A DNA stretch of 64,000 nt, from assembly GCF_003347015.1 (NCBI RefSeq), contig NZ_PNFB01000017.1:30498-94497 (forward strand), given 5' to 3'. The notes below the pieces were generated by a model, which was not told where the DNA came from, did not search any database, and worked only from the letters and a program-made list of their open reading frames with translations. Below are positions 45,401-54,353 of this stretch, piece after piece. The position numbers were made by a program, and so were the translations under genes. The first letter of the stretch is position 1. The number at the start of each line of letters is the position of its first letter. Origin of the DNA: Brachybacterium sp. YJGR34 (GTDB lineage: Bacteria > Actinomycetota > Actinomycetes > Actinomycetales > Dermabacteraceae).

Positions 45401-46149
45401 CCACCCTGCTCACCGAGCTGCCGCTGAGCGCTCCCGTCAACCTGCGCGATCTCGCCGGCATCCCCGTCTCCGGCGGTGTGATGCGGGCCGGATTCGCGAT
45501 CCGCACCGACGACCTCTCCACGGTCGACCCCGACACGGCGGCCGACCTCGTCGACGGCGGCCTCAGCGCGGTCATCGACCTGCGCTCCGCGGCCGAGGTG
45601 GGCCTCACGGGGCGCGGGCCGCTCGCCGCGCTCCCCGTGACGTACCACCACGTGCCGTTCCTGACCTCGATCGGGGAGGCGACGCAGGACGTCCTGGACC
45701 AGTCGACCTTCGAGCGGATGTACGTCGGCATGGTCGAGCGGGCCGCGCCCCGCATCGTCCAGGCCCTCGCGATCATGGCCACCGCTACCGGGGCCACCGC
45801 CTTCCACTGCGCGGCGGGCCAGGACCGCACCGGCGTGCTCGCGGCGCTGCTGCTGAAGGTCCTCGGCGCCGAGGACGAGGTGATCGTCGCGGACTACGCG
45901 CGCACCGGGGAGAACTCGACCGCGATCATGGAGCGGCTCCGGCCCGTCATGCAGCCGCTGCTGGCGGCCCACGGGGTCGACCTCGAGGCCGCGGCGCAGG
46001 TCGCCGGGCGCTCCCAGTTCTCGCCCGCCCCCATGGAGGGCCTGCTCGCGCACCTCGAGCGCACCTTCGCGGACCCGCTCGAGCCGCTGCGGGCGGCGGG
46101 GCTGACCCCGGGGCTGGTCGACGCGCTGCGCGAGCGCGCCGTCGCGTGA
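45397..46149 (+). CDS. tyrosine/dual-specificity-type protein phosphatase family
   Basis: 250 residues. Active-site loop HCAAGQDRTG with Cys138 and Arg144 (HCx5R), preceded by NLRDLAGIPVSGGVMRAG and followed by a helical cap. This is the bacterial phosphatase family related to MptpB. No signal peptide, so it acts in the cytoplasm. Being embedded in a PhnCDE-like operon suggests it removes phosphate from an imported organic phosphate ester rather than from proteins; this is inference. ATG overlaps the phnE stop; its own stop overlaps the TetR start. Confidence 0.85.
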   Translation: MTTLLTELPLSAPVNLRDLAGIPVSGGVMRAGFAIRTDDLSTVDPDTAADLVDGGLSAVIDLRSAAEVGLTGRGPLAALPVTYHHVPFLTSIGEATQDVLDQSTFERMYVGMVERAAPRIVQALAIMATATGATAFHCAAGQDRTGVLAALLLKVLGAEDEVIVADYARTGENSTAIMERLRPVMQPLLAAHGVDLEAAAQVAGRSQFSPAPMEGLLAHLERTFADPLEPLRAAGLTPGLVDALRERAVA

Positions 46150-46796
46150 GCTCCGCAGCCGCACCCGCACAGGACCCGGTCGCGGAGGCGGCCGGGTCCG
46201 GGGCGGACGGGGAGCACCGCGGCCCGGGCCGGCCCCGGACCGCGGGTCATGACGAGCGGATCCTCGATGCCGCCATCGAGCTCGTGGACCGGGGGGAGCC
46301 CGTGACGGTCAGCGCCGTCGTCGCCAGGAGCGGCGTCTCCCGGGCGGCTCTGTACCGGCGCTGGCCGAGCATGACCGATCTGCTGGCCGCCGCCCTCGAC
46401 CGCGGCCGCGCGCCGATCACGATCGACACCTCGGGCGACGTGCGCGAGGCGATCGAGTCCCTCATCTTCGGCGATCCCCGCACCCTGCGCGGAGCGTCGT
46501 ACAGCGAGCGCCGCTTCCGCACCCGCATGACGCTGGTGATGGAGAATCCCGACCTGCAGCAGGCGTACTGGCGCTCGCACGTGCAGCGCCGCCGCGCCGG
46601 CATCCTCGAGGCGCTGCGCGAGGCCGTGCGGCGCGGAGACCTGCGGGAGGACCTCGATCTCGACGCGTGCATCGATCTCCTCAACGGGGTGTTCTACTAC
46701 CAGCTCGTGGTGCGCGGTGCTCGTCTCGACGACCCCGCCACCCGGGCGCGCTGCCGCGAGGCGGTCGACGTGGCCTGGCGCGGCATGGCGCAATGA
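46146..46796 (+). CDS. TetR family transcriptional regulator
   Basis: 216 residues. The TetR helix-turn-helix spans about residues 34-80 (RILDAAIELVDRGEPVTVSAVVARSGVSRAALYRRWPSM shortened here to its ends). A Pro/Gly/Arg-rich 30-residue N-terminus precedes it. GTG 46146 lies in the phosphatase stop (GTGA). Last gene of the transporter-phosphatase operon, probably an autoregulator of it. Confidence 0.85.
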   Translation: MSSAAAPAQDPVAEAAGSGADGEHRGPGRPRTAGHDERILDAAIELVDRGEPVTVSAVVARSGVSRAALYRRWPSMTDLLAAALDRGRAPITIDTSGDVREAIESLIFGDPRTLRGASYSERRFRTRMTLVMENPDLQQAYWRSHVQRRRAGILEALREAVRRGDLREDLDLDACIDLLNGVFYYQLVVRGARLDDPATRARCREAVDVAWRGMAQ

Positions 46797-46903
46797 GCGG
46801 AGCACCGCGGGGTCGCGGGGTCCTGCCGGGCCCCGCGGTCCCACGGAGTGGACATCGTGGCGCCCGTCACCACGTGGGAACGAAACGCGCATAGGCTTCA
46901 GGG

Positions 46904-47752
46904 ATGTTCTCGAACCTCTCGGCCGGTGCACTCGGCCTGTCCCTGGACCACACCACCTCGATCGACCTCGCCGTGACGCACGGCTTCGGCGGCGTCGACC
47001 CCGATCTCGGCTACTTCCGCTCGCTGGGCAGCACCGCCGCGATCGCCGAGCACGCCGCCTCCGTGCGCGAGAAGGGCCTGCAGTGGGGGATCGGCGGTCT
47101 GCCGGTGCCCCTGGACGGCACCGCCGCCGAGTTCCGCGAGGCCCTCGTGGACCTGCCCGACACCCTCGAGCTCCTCCGCGCCGCGGGCGTGGACCGCGTG
47201 GGCACCTGGCTGCGCCCCATGCACGACGAGCTGACCTACCGCGAGAACTGGCGGCGGTTCGCCGGTCGCCTCTCCCTGGTCTCCGACCTGCTGGGCGAGG
47301 CCGGGGTGCGGCTGGGCCTGGAGTACATCGGCCCCAAGACCTTCTGGTCCACCGAGCGGTACCCCTTCATCCATTCCCTGTCCGAGGCGCTCGAGCTGAT
47401 CGCCGACGCCGACGCCGAGAACGTGGGCGTCATCCTGGACAGCTATCACTGGTACACGGCCGGCGAGAGCGCCGCGGACCTCGAGGGCCTCACCGACGCG
47501 GACATCGTCTCGGTGGACATCAACGACGCCCGCGATGACCGCGAGCGCGACGAGCAGATGGACCTCGACCGTCGCCTGCCCTTCGCCACCGGCGTCATCG
47601 ACCTCGACGGCTTCCTGGGCGCGGTCCACGCCGCCGGCTACACCGGCCCGGTCAAGGTCGAGCCCTTCATGAAGGAGCTGGCGGAGCAGCCGGTGGACGA
47701 GGTCCTCGCGGACATCTCGAGCCGCCTCGACCGCGCCGTCGCCGCCCGCTGA
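46904..47752 (+). CDS. sugar phosphate isomerase/epimerase family protein
   Basis: 282 residues with the xylose-isomerase-like TIM barrel (AP endonuclease 2 superfamily). Metal ligands are visible in LGLEYIGPKTFW (Glu), VGVILDSYHWY (Asp, His), VSVDINDA (Asp) and VKVEPF (Glu). It probably isomerises or epimerises a sugar or keto-sugar; no specific assignment is possible. It stands alone on the plus strand and ends against a bidirectional hairpin. It may act on uronic or deoxy sugars from pectin, given the neighbours. Confidence 0.78.
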   Translation: MFSNLSAGALGLSLDHTTSIDLAVTHGFGGVDPDLGYFRSLGSTAAIAEHAASVREKGLQWGIGGLPVPLDGTAAEFREALVDLPDTLELLRAAGVDRVGTWLRPMHDELTYRENWRRFAGRLSLVSDLLGEAGVRLGLEYIGPKTFWSTERYPFIHSLSEALELIADADAENVGVILDSYHWYTAGESAADLEGLTDADIVSVDINDARDDRERDEQMDLDRRLPFATGVIDLDGFLGAVHAAGYTGPVKVEPFMKELAEQPVDEVLADISSRLDRAVAAR

Positions 47753-47756
47753 GACG

Positions 47757-47796
47757 CGCGCGGCGAGGGCCCCTGGTCCCGGGTCCTCGCCGCGCG
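47757..47796. terminator. bidirectional hairpin between convergent genes
   Basis: Perfect 12-bp arms CGCGCGGCGAGG (47757-47768) and CCTCGCCGCGCG (47785-47796); inner bases GGCCC/GGG extend the stem. It lies 4 bp past the isomerase stop and 31 bp past the acetylesterase stop on the other strand. Confidence 0.7.
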
Positions 47797-47826
47797 GTCA
47801 CCCGCTGCCGGCACCCGCCGCCTGGC

Positions 47827-48555
47827 TCACCCCCGGGGCGCCGCCCCGGACAGCGCACCCGTGCCCTCGCCCCGCAGGGCCTCGCGGGCGATGGGCGCGA
47901 GCAGCTCGGCGACGATCTGGGCGACGGTGATCGCCCCGTCGACGGAGAAGTGGGTGTTGTCCTCGATGCCCTCGGGGTACAGCGGGCTGACCCCCGCGGG
48001 CAGCTGGGTGAACAGCCGGCGCGAGCCCTCCTCCCCGAGCTCCGCGTACAGCGCGCGGGTGCGGGTGTTGAGGTCCAGCAGCGGCACGTCGAGCTGCGCG
48101 GCGAGCGCGATCACCGCGGCCGGGTACTGCGCGTGGGTGTGCAGCAGCGTCCCGTCCTCGTAGTGCCGCCGCGCCACCGGGGTGCACAGCACCGGCCGGG
48201 CTCCGCGGTCCCGCACCTCCTCCACCATGCGCGTCAGGTTCGCGGTGTACCCGCCGAAGGGGTCGAGGTGCTCGCGCTTCTGGTCGTTGTGCCCGAACTG
48301 GATCACCACCAGATCGCCCGCGGCGCTCGCGTCGAGCACACCGGCCCAGAGCCCTTCGGCGCGGTGGGATTCGGTGCTCGCCCCGTTCTTGGCGAGGTCC
48401 ACCACGTGGAGCGGGCCGGCGCCGAGGCGGGCGGTGAGGGCGGCCCCCAGGTGGGCGCCCCAGCCGCACATCGGATAGGCGGTCGCCACGTACGGCGCGG
48501 CGGTCGAGTCACCGGCCACGATGACGCGGGGAGGCCGTGCGGCGGCTGCTCTCAT
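47827..48555 (-). CDS. rhamnogalacturonan acetylesterase (SGNH hydrolase)
   Basis: 242 residues, no signal peptide. SGNH blocks: GDST with Ser17, Gly in NGAS (57-60), GHND with Asn90, and DNTH with Asp199 and His202, as in CE12 rhamnogalacturonan acetylesterases. It would remove acetyl groups from imported rhamnogalacturonan fragments. Its ATG overlaps the stop of the LacI-PmoA fusion (ATGA). Third gene of the minus-strand operon with GH43. Confidence 0.87.
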   Translation of the reverse strand: MRAAAARPPRVIVAGDSTAAPYVATAYPMCGWGAHLGAALTARLGAGPLHVVDLAKNGASTESHRAEGLWAGVLDASAAGDLVVIQFGHNDQKREHLDPFGGYTANLTRMVEEVRDRGARPVLCTPVARRHYEDGTLLHTHAQYPAAVIALAAQLDVPLLDLNTRTRALYAELGEEGSRRLFTQLPAGVSPLYPEGIEDNTHFSVDGAITVAQIVAELLAPIAREALRGEGTGALSGAAPRG

Positions 48556-50567
48556 GCGCTCTGCTCCGCCCCGGGGCTGCTCGGCGGGGTGTCGGCGTCC
48601 CCGACGGGCGGCATCGCCGCGATGATCGCGGGGACCTCGTCGGCGATGACGGGATGGTCGAAGACGGCGGCGCGGACCACCACCTCGAGCTGCTCGCCGC
48701 GGGGGATCTCCCGCGGCGCCTCCCAGGCGAAGCTGGTGCCGATCCCGATGTAGTCCGAGGCGCGCACGAACCAGGGGTCGATGCGCCCCTGCCCCTGCTC
48801 GTCCTGGACCAGCACCAGGCTCGTCCAGTCGTTGCCGTGGCGGCGCTGGACCACGATGAACGGGCTGGTGGAGCCATGGGCGAAGGGCTCACCGCGCCCC
48901 TCCTCGACGAGGATGCGCGTCTCGTCGGCCCCCGGGAGCCGCCAGAACAGGCCGCCGTAGCCGGCGCCGAGCCGCCCGCGGGTGGCGGGGCTGGAGATCG
49001 TCAGCGCGGTGGCGTCCGCCCGCAGCCGGCTGCGCCAGGTCAGCCCCCAGCCCTGCTGCTCGGGCAGCAGGAAGGCTCCCGTCCGGCGGTCCTCGAGCAG
49101 CAGGTCGCTGCCGTCGTGGGCGCGCCAGCGAATGCTTGAGCGCAGGTCGCGGCCGGTGTCGCCGACGGTCTCCTCGAGCGTCTCCTGGACGCCGTGGTTC
49201 GCCAGCAGGGTCGAGCCGCGGTTCTCGACATAGGTCCGCCCGCCCCAGAAGGTGGTGCCGTTGACGTCGGGCACCGCGAGCGAGACGCCGAAGTGGTGGC
49301 GGTGGTCCACCGGATTGGTGGTGGTCATCGCCCGGCCCTTCAGCGACCGCACGGGATGCAGGTGCGGCCGCGGGCTGTGCACCGGCGCCATCGAGGCCCC
49401 GGTGACGGCGGCACCCAGCAGGGCCCCGCCGTGCAGCAGCGTCCAGTCCCGGCCCTCGCGGAGCCAGCCCAGGGGGCGCTGGGCGATGTCCTCGTCCGGG
49501 GCGTCGACGGACCAGCCCCCCTCCGCCAGGGGAGCGCGGGACGGCGGGACGCGGCCCGTGCTGTCCCCGAGCAGGATCTGCGGCTGGAGCAGGGCGCCGT
49601 CCGCGCCGTCCCCGGGCGCCGCGCCCTCCACCCCATCGGCGCTGACGAGCCGGCGATGCAGCAGGTCCCAGGCGACCGCCCCGGCGTCCAGCTGCTCCTG
49701 GCCGACGGTCGTCAGCCGCGGCACGGCGAAGCGCGAGAGCTCGATGCCGTCGAAGCCGGTCACCGAGAGGTCCCCGGGCACGTCCACGCCGAACTCGTTG
49801 AGCCGGGCCAGGATCCCGAAGGCCACCAGGTCGTTGAAGGCGAGCACCGCGGTGGCACCGGAGTCGAGCACCTGCTCGGCCACGCGGAAGCCGTCGGACA
49901 TCGCGGACCCGCCCTGGAGCGAGCGGAGGCTCATGGCCGGTCGCGCGTCGAGGAGGTCGTTGAGCGCCGCCAGGCGCTCGCGGTTCGCCGCGCTGCGGGG
50001 CGGACCCGCGACGTACAGCAGCTCGCGGTGGCCGAGCTCTTCCAGGTGGTGGACCAGCTGGGTCATGCCCACGGCGTAGTCGATCCCGACGGAGGCGGTG
50101 CGGGGGCCGGGTGATCGGCGGTTGACGAGCACCGCCGGTGCGACCTGCTCGAGCAGGTCCTCGAGCACCACGTCGTCCATCCGGGGGGAGACCAGCACCA
50201 CCGCGTCGCACTGGCGGCGGGCGTCCCGCGCGATGGCCGCCTCGCGCTCGGGGGAGGTGGCCTCGGCGACCAGCACGCTGTACCCGTCGGCCTCCGCGGC
50301 GCGCGAGAGTCCGCGCAGGATCACCTGGAACATCGGATTGCCGAGATCGGGCAGGACCAGGGCGATCGTCAGCGTGCGCCCGGTGGAGAGATTGCGGGCG
50401 GTGAGGTTCGGGCGGTAGTGGAGCTTCTCGGCGACCTCCTTGACACGGGCCCCGAGCAGCGGGTCCACGCTGGTGCGGCCGTTGAGCACGCGCGAGACCG
50501 TGGCGCGCGAGACGCCGGCCGCCTCGGCGACCTGGGTGATGGTGGGGCCGGTCCCGGCTCGGGGCAT
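48552..50567 (-). CDS. LacI regulator fused to a PmoA-like (DUF6807) domain
   Basis: 671 residues in one uninterrupted frame. Residues 8-60 are a LacI helix-turn-helix (ITQVAEAAGVSRATVSRVLNG), about 62-340 the sugar-binding core (IALVLPDLGNPMFQ, DLSVTGFDGIELSRF). After a linker, about 355-655 is a second domain with DHRHHFGVSLAVPDVNGTTFWGGRTY, RWRAHDGSDLLLEDRRTG and FIVVQRRHGNDW; this is the PmoA family (PF14100/DUF6807) often found beside sugar-degradation genes. Normal LacI proteins end near 340. ATG at 50567 overlaps the stop of the GH43 gene by one base. The regulator probably controls this operon; the second domain's job is unknown, perhaps a sugar-derived ligand binder or enzyme. Confidence 0.82.
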   Translation of the reverse strand: MPRAGTGPTITQVAEAAGVSRATVSRVLNGRTSVDPLLGARVKEVAEKLHYRPNLTARNLSTGRTLTIALVLPDLGNPMFQVILRGLSRAAEADGYSVLVAEATSPEREAAIARDARRQCDAVVLVSPRMDDVVLEDLLEQVAPAVLVNRRSPGPRTASVGIDYAVGMTQLVHHLEELGHRELLYVAGPPRSAANRERLAALNDLLDARPAMSLRSLQGGSAMSDGFRVAEQVLDSGATAVLAFNDLVAFGILARLNEFGVDVPGDLSVTGFDGIELSRFAVPRLTTVGQEQLDAGAVAWDLLHRRLVSADGVEGAAPGDGADGALLQPQILLGDSTGRVPPSRAPLAEGGWSVDAPDEDIAQRPLGWLREGRDWTLLHGGALLGAAVTGASMAPVHSPRPHLHPVRSLKGRAMTTTNPVDHRHHFGVSLAVPDVNGTTFWGGRTYVENRGSTLLANHGVQETLEETVGDTGRDLRSSIRWRAHDGSDLLLEDRRTGAFLLPEQQGWGLTWRSRLRADATALTISSPATRGRLGAGYGGLFWRLPGADETRILVEEGRGEPFAHGSTSPFIVVQRRHGNDWTSLVLVQDEQGQGRIDPWFVRASDYIGIGTSFAWEAPREIPRGEQLEVVVRAAVFDHPVIADEVPAIIAAMPPVGDADTPPSSPGAEQSA

Positions 50568-52192
50568 CAGATCTCACGTCCTTCGCGTCGTACGCGCACC
50601 GGCCCGAAACGGGCCCGCCGGTCATCCAGGTCATGGTGCACCATCGATCCGACCGTGGCGAACAGGCCCACCTCGGCCCCGATCCAGCGGCCCTTGGTGG
50701 CCTGCCAGCTCGCGAGCAGCACCTCGGGATCAGCCTCCTCGGCGCCGGCTCCCGGGGCGGGGTCGGAGCCGCTGCGCGGCACGGAGGCTCCGAGGGTGAT
50801 GCGTCCGTGCTCGTCGACCTCGAGGTGCAGGCGCACGCGGACGTCGGCCCCCGGATCGCCGGTGAGGCGGCGGACGGTGCGCACGGTCTCGTCGGCGGCG
50901 TCCTCGGCCATGGTGCCCTGCACGAGGGCGACGCCCTCTTCGTCGCGGAGCAGGCCGGCCCAGGCGTAGCTCAGCCCGAGCACCACCAGTCCGGCCCGCT
51001 CGGTGCCGACCGGCGGCGCGCCGGCGGGGACGCCGGGCAGGTGCAGCTCGGTGGACCAGGTGCTGGGCTGCCCGGGCAGCTGCTGGCCCAGGATCGCTCC
51101 CAGGTCCCGCAGGTCTCCGCGGGGGCTGGGGGCCAGGGCCAGGTCCAGCGTGCCGTGCCCGGTGCGGAACCAGGCGGCCTGCGGGTTCGCCTGCCAGTGC
51201 CAGCGGGGGTGGAGGGCGGCGGCGGTGAAGTCGTCGGAGCGCTGCGGCTCGGTGTACGGCGCGTCGGACACCGGGGCGGCGACGCTCCCCGCGCGGTCCC
51301 CGAGCTCGGGGACGCGGGCCACCGGCTCGCCGCGCACCCCGTCCAGCGGGGCGCCCAGGTGGGGCCAGCCCTCGTCGTCGAAGCGCACCGGCTGGGCATG
51401 GGTGACGCGGCCGAACACGCCGCGGTCCTGGAAGTGGAGGAACCACCAGTCGCCGTGGGGATCGTCCACCAGGGCGCCCTGGTGGGGGCCGTTGACCGCG
51501 GTCGATCCCTGCTCGAGGACGATCCGGTGCTCCCAGGGGCCGCGCAGGGACTCGGCCCGGAAGACCACCTGGTACCCGTCGGCCACCCCGCCGGCCGGCG
51601 CCCAGATCCAGTAGTGCCCGCCGTGCCGGTAGACCTTGGGGCCCTCGAGGGTGAGCATGTCCGGGATCTCGGCCCCGTCGATGATCACCATGGAGGGGGA
51701 CAGGGGCGCGGTGAGGTCCTCGGTGACCTCCAACAGGGAGAGACGGTTCTTCACGCCCGCCCGCGAGCGGGCCCAGCCGTGGACGAGGTGGGCCCGGCCG
51801 TCCTCGTCCCAGACCGGGCACGGGTCGATCAGCCCGCGACCCGGCAGCAGCGTCCAGGGCGGGCTCCAGGGGCCGGCGGGATGGGGCGCGCTGAGCACGA
51901 GGATGCCGTGGTCGGGGTCCGGGTAGACGATGTAGAAGGTGCCGTCGTGCTCGCGCAGGCTCGGCGCCCACACCCCGCTGCCGCGGCGGGGGAGGGCGTA
52001 GTGCTCCAGCGGCGGCACTGCGGGCAGCGCGTTGGTGACGTGCTCCCACTCCACGAGATCCCGCGAGCGCAGCACGGGCAGGCCCGGGGCGCGGTTGAAG
52101 CTCGAGGCGATCATCCAGAACTCCTCGCCCACGCGGATCGCGTCGGGATCGGGCCAGTCCGCATCGAGGACGGGATTCGAACGGTGCTCCAT
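50567..52192 (-). CDS. GH43 family glycosidase (beta-xylosidase / arabinofuranosidase type)
   Basis: 541 residues, no signal peptide. The five-blade propeller has base Asp15 (DWPDPDAIR), modulator Asp123 (GLIDPCPVWDEDG) and acid Glu183 (LEGPKVYRHGGHYW). The C-terminal ~210 residues form a beta-sandwich domain as in two-domain GH43 xylosidases. It cleaves arabinosyl, xylosyl or galactosyl residues from imported oligosaccharides; given the rhamnogalacturonan esterase in the same operon, side chains of rhamnogalacturonan are likely (inference). ATG 52192 has AAGGA 7 bp upstream. Divergent from the LplB permease. Confidence 0.85.
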   Translation of the reverse strand: MEHRSNPVLDADWPDPDAIRVGEEFWMIASSFNRAPGLPVLRSRDLVEWEHVTNALPAVPPLEHYALPRRGSGVWAPSLREHDGTFYIVYPDPDHGILVLSAPHPAGPWSPPWTLLPGRGLIDPCPVWDEDGRAHLVHGWARSRAGVKNRLSLLEVTEDLTAPLSPSMVIIDGAEIPDMLTLEGPKVYRHGGHYWIWAPAGGVADGYQVVFRAESLRGPWEHRIVLEQGSTAVNGPHQGALVDDPHGDWWFLHFQDRGVFGRVTHAQPVRFDDEGWPHLGAPLDGVRGEPVARVPELGDRAGSVAAPVSDAPYTEPQRSDDFTAAALHPRWHWQANPQAAWFRTGHGTLDLALAPSPRGDLRDLGAILGQQLPGQPSTWSTELHLPGVPAGAPPVGTERAGLVVLGLSYAWAGLLRDEEGVALVQGTMAEDAADETVRTVRRLTGDPGADVRVRLHLEVDEHGRITLGASVPRSGSDPAPGAGAEEADPEVLLASWQATKGRWIGAEVGLFATVGSMVHHDLDDRRARFGPVRVRREGREI

Positions 52193-52558
52193 CGGGGTTC
52201 CTTCGGGGTCAGGGGGTGGGCCGGCCGCGGGCGAGTCGGTCGTCGGGGCCGGTGACACGCGGGTGAGTAACCGGTCTCTCGTCGGGTGGCGGCCCACACT
52301 AGCAGGGCGCTCCGACCGGGTCCCACTGCGCCGCTCGGCGGAGGCCCGTCGGCGATGAATGGCTGTCACCAAACCGTGACAACGGTGTGACCTGCCCTGA
52401 TGGTGAGTTTCGACGAAGGGGGAGCGCGCCGCGGGCCGCCCGGCGCAGTGGTGTCGTTGACAGCCCCAGGGTCGACCCCCACACTGGGGCGACACAGGAG
52501 AACGGTTTCCCGTAGATCGGTTTCCCAGTCCGCACTCGACGTAGAGCAAGGATGGCCA
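52193..52558. other. 366-bp divergent regulatory region
   Basis: Lies between the divergent GH43 and LplB genes. It contains TGTCAC-n6-GTGACA near 52360, the promoter-like cluster described at 52457-52526, and no credible gene. The longer frames from either side have no ribosome-binding site. Confidence 0.5.
52457..52526 (+). promoter_or_regulatory. promoter with inverted and direct repeats before LplB
   Basis: TTGACA (52457-52462) is a strong -35; a CACACT at 17 bp is only a fair -10. GCCCCAG (52463-52469) and CTGGGGC (52484-52490) pair across it, and the 9-mer CGGTTTCCC is repeated at 52503-52511 and 52518-52526 with a 15-bp period, just before the start. Either pair may bind the LacI-PmoA regulator. 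Confidence 0.45.
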
Positions 52559-53563
52559 ATGGTGGCTGAACCCATGAGCGTCCCCGGGGCGAGCACCCCC
52601 GCGCTCGCCGCGCCCGGGGGGTCCCCGGCGCCGGCGAGAGAGCCGATCGTGCCGCGCAAGCGGAGCCTGGGGGCGACCCTGTGGCGCTACCGCACGCTGT
52701 ACCTGATGGCGATCCCCGGGATGCTCTACTTCCTGGTCTTCAAGTACGTGCCGATGGGCGGGCTGATCATCTCGTTCCAGGACTACAAGCCGTTCCTGGG
52801 CATCATGAACAGCCCCTGGGTGGGCTTCGAGCACTTCGTGCGCCTGTTCACCGAGGACACGTTCACGATGCTGCTGCGCAACACGCTGATCCTCTCGATC
52901 CTGCTCATGGTGATCTCGTTCCCGGTCCCGATCGTGCTGGCGCTGCTGCTCAACGAGCTGCGCTCGAAGTGGTTCCAGCGCAGCGTGCAGACGATCATCT
53001 ACATCCCCCACTTCATGTCCTGGGTGATCGTGGTGTCGATCTTCTACGTGATGCTCACGATCGACGGCGGCGCCATCAACAACGTCATCCAGCAGCTGGG
53101 CTTCGAGCCCGTCTCGTTCCTCACCGATCCCGAGTGGCTGCGGCCCATGTACGTGTTCCAGCACATCTGGCGCACCGCGGGCTGGGGGACCATCGTCTAC
53201 CTCGCCGCGCTCACCGCGGTGGACATGCACCTCTACGAGGCGGCGGAGATCGACGGCGCCAACCGCTGGCGGCAGACCTGGCACATCACCCTGCCCGCCA
53301 TCCGCGCCACGATCATCGTGCTGTTCATCCTGTCGATCGGCGACTTCCTCGAGCTGGGCTTCGAGCACATGTTCCTGCTGCTGAACTCGATGAACCGCGA
53401 GGTCGGGGAAATCTTCGACACCTTCGTCTACACCGCCGGCATCCAGAACGGCCAGCTGAGCTTCGCCACCGCGGTGGGCCTGTTCAAGGGCCTGGTCGGT
53501 CTGATCCTCGTGGTCTTCGCCAACTCACTCGCCAAGAGGTTCGGCGAAGAGGGCGTGTACTGA
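52559..53563 (+). CDS. polysaccharide ABC transporter, permease (LplB type)
   Basis: 334 residues. Six predicted helices after a Pro/Ala-rich N-terminus of ~45 residues. LYFLVFKYVPMGGLIISFQDYKPF is characteristic of LplB/YtcP-partner permeases, as is the EAA loop YEAAEIDGANRWRQTW. ATG 52559 has AAGGA 6 bp upstream. It is the first gene of the pectin run; its LplC partner is 6.8 kb downstream, which is unusual, and no ATPase gene is present in the run. Confidence 0.9.
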   Translation: MVAEPMSVPGASTPALAAPGGSPAPAREPIVPRKRSLGATLWRYRTLYLMAIPGMLYFLVFKYVPMGGLIISFQDYKPFLGIMNSPWVGFEHFVRLFTEDTFTMLLRNTLILSILLMVISFPVPIVLALLLNELRSKWFQRSVQTIIYIPHFMSWVIVVSIFYVMLTIDGGAINNVIQQLGFEPVSFLTDPEWLRPMYVFQHIWRTAGWGTIVYLAALTAVDMHLYEAAEIDGANRWRQTWHITLPAIRATIIVLFILSIGDFLELGFEHMFLLLNSMNREVGEIFDTFVYTAGIQNGQLSFATAVGLFKGLVGLILVVFANSLAKRFGEEGVY

Positions 53564-53580
53564 GCGGCCCGGCCGCTCAG
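53560..53580 (+). promoter_or_regulatory. intercistronic hairpin overlapping a ribosome-binding site
   Basis: CTGAGCGGCC (53560-53569), one C, then GGCCGCTCAG (53571-53580): a perfect 10-1-10 palindrome that contains the LplB stop codon and whose right arm includes the first two bases of the AGGAGG (53579-53584) serving the YesL-like gene. It could stabilise the lplB message or tune translation of the next gene. Confidence 0.5.
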
Positions 53581-53590
53581 GAGGTCGATC

Positions 53591-54280
53591 ATGCTCTTCT
53601 CCTTCGAATCCTTCGCCACCCTGAACCACTGGCTGGGCGCCTTCTGGCGCCTCATCTGGCTGAACCTGCTGTGGACCGCCGTGACCGTGCTGGGCCTCGT
53701 GGTGGTCGGCATCGGGCCGGCCAGCTACGCCCTGGCCCGCTGCCTGGACGGATGGCTCCGCCGCGGCGAGCCGGCGCCGACGGCACGGAGCTTCTTCCGC
53801 CACGCCCGGGAACAGGGATTCCGCCCCGTGGTCATGGGGTGGCTGCTGCTCGGTGCGGGGACGGTCATCGGCGTGAACCTGGTGAGCCTGAGCGACTGGT
53901 ACCTGCGGGCGGCGAACCTCGTGGCCCTCGCGGCGCTCCTGCTCATCACCGCCTACGTGTTCTTCGTGATGGCCGCGACCGAGGTGGTCGGCATCCGGCG
54001 CCAGGTCGTCACCGCCCTGCTGCTCGGCCTCGGCTCGCTGCACTGGAGCGTGCTCGGCGGAACCGCCGTGGCCCTCGTCTACCTCGCGATGTTCCGTTTC
54101 GCGATGCCCCTGCTGTTCCTCCTGGGGGCCGTCCTGCCGGCTCTCCTGGTGGCCCTGATCCTGCGCTCGGCGTGGCGGGGGGTCGCCGACCCGGCGACCG
54201 CCGCCGGCCGATCCGCCGACGGCGGCGCGTCCGCCGGACTCTCCCATGCGGTGCGCGCCGATGCGCTCCCGCCCGGGTGA
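53591..54280 (+). CDS. YesL-like (DUF624) membrane protein
   Basis: 229 residues with about five hydrophobic helices. It resembles YesL/DUF624 proteins, which sit in rhamnogalacturonan and other sugar operons next to LplA/LplB/LplC-type importers. AGGAGG lies 6 bp before ATG 53591. Molecular role is not established; a helper of the importer is a common guess. The last ~35 residues are polar and Ala-rich. Confidence 0.75.
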   Translation: MLFSFESFATLNHWLGAFWRLIWLNLLWTAVTVLGLVVVGIGPASYALARCLDGWLRRGEPAPTARSFFRHAREQGFRPVVMGWLLLGAGTVIGVNLVSLSDWYLRAANLVALAALLLITAYVFFVMAATEVVGIRRQVVTALLLGLGSLHWSVLGGTAVALVYLAMFRFAMPLLFLLGAVLPALLVALILRSAWRGVADPATAAGRSADGGASAGLSHAVRADALPPG

Positions 54281-54353
54281 CGCGCCGAGGCGTCCGCCCC
54301 TCGCCCGACCTCGGTTCCCGAGCGGGCGCACCCCTGATGAAAGGTGTCTGACC

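Noticed and set aside
52193..52558. tRNA or riboswitch in the divergent gap
   Set aside because: No cloverleaf or conserved aptamer core; the pairings seen are short operator-like repeats.
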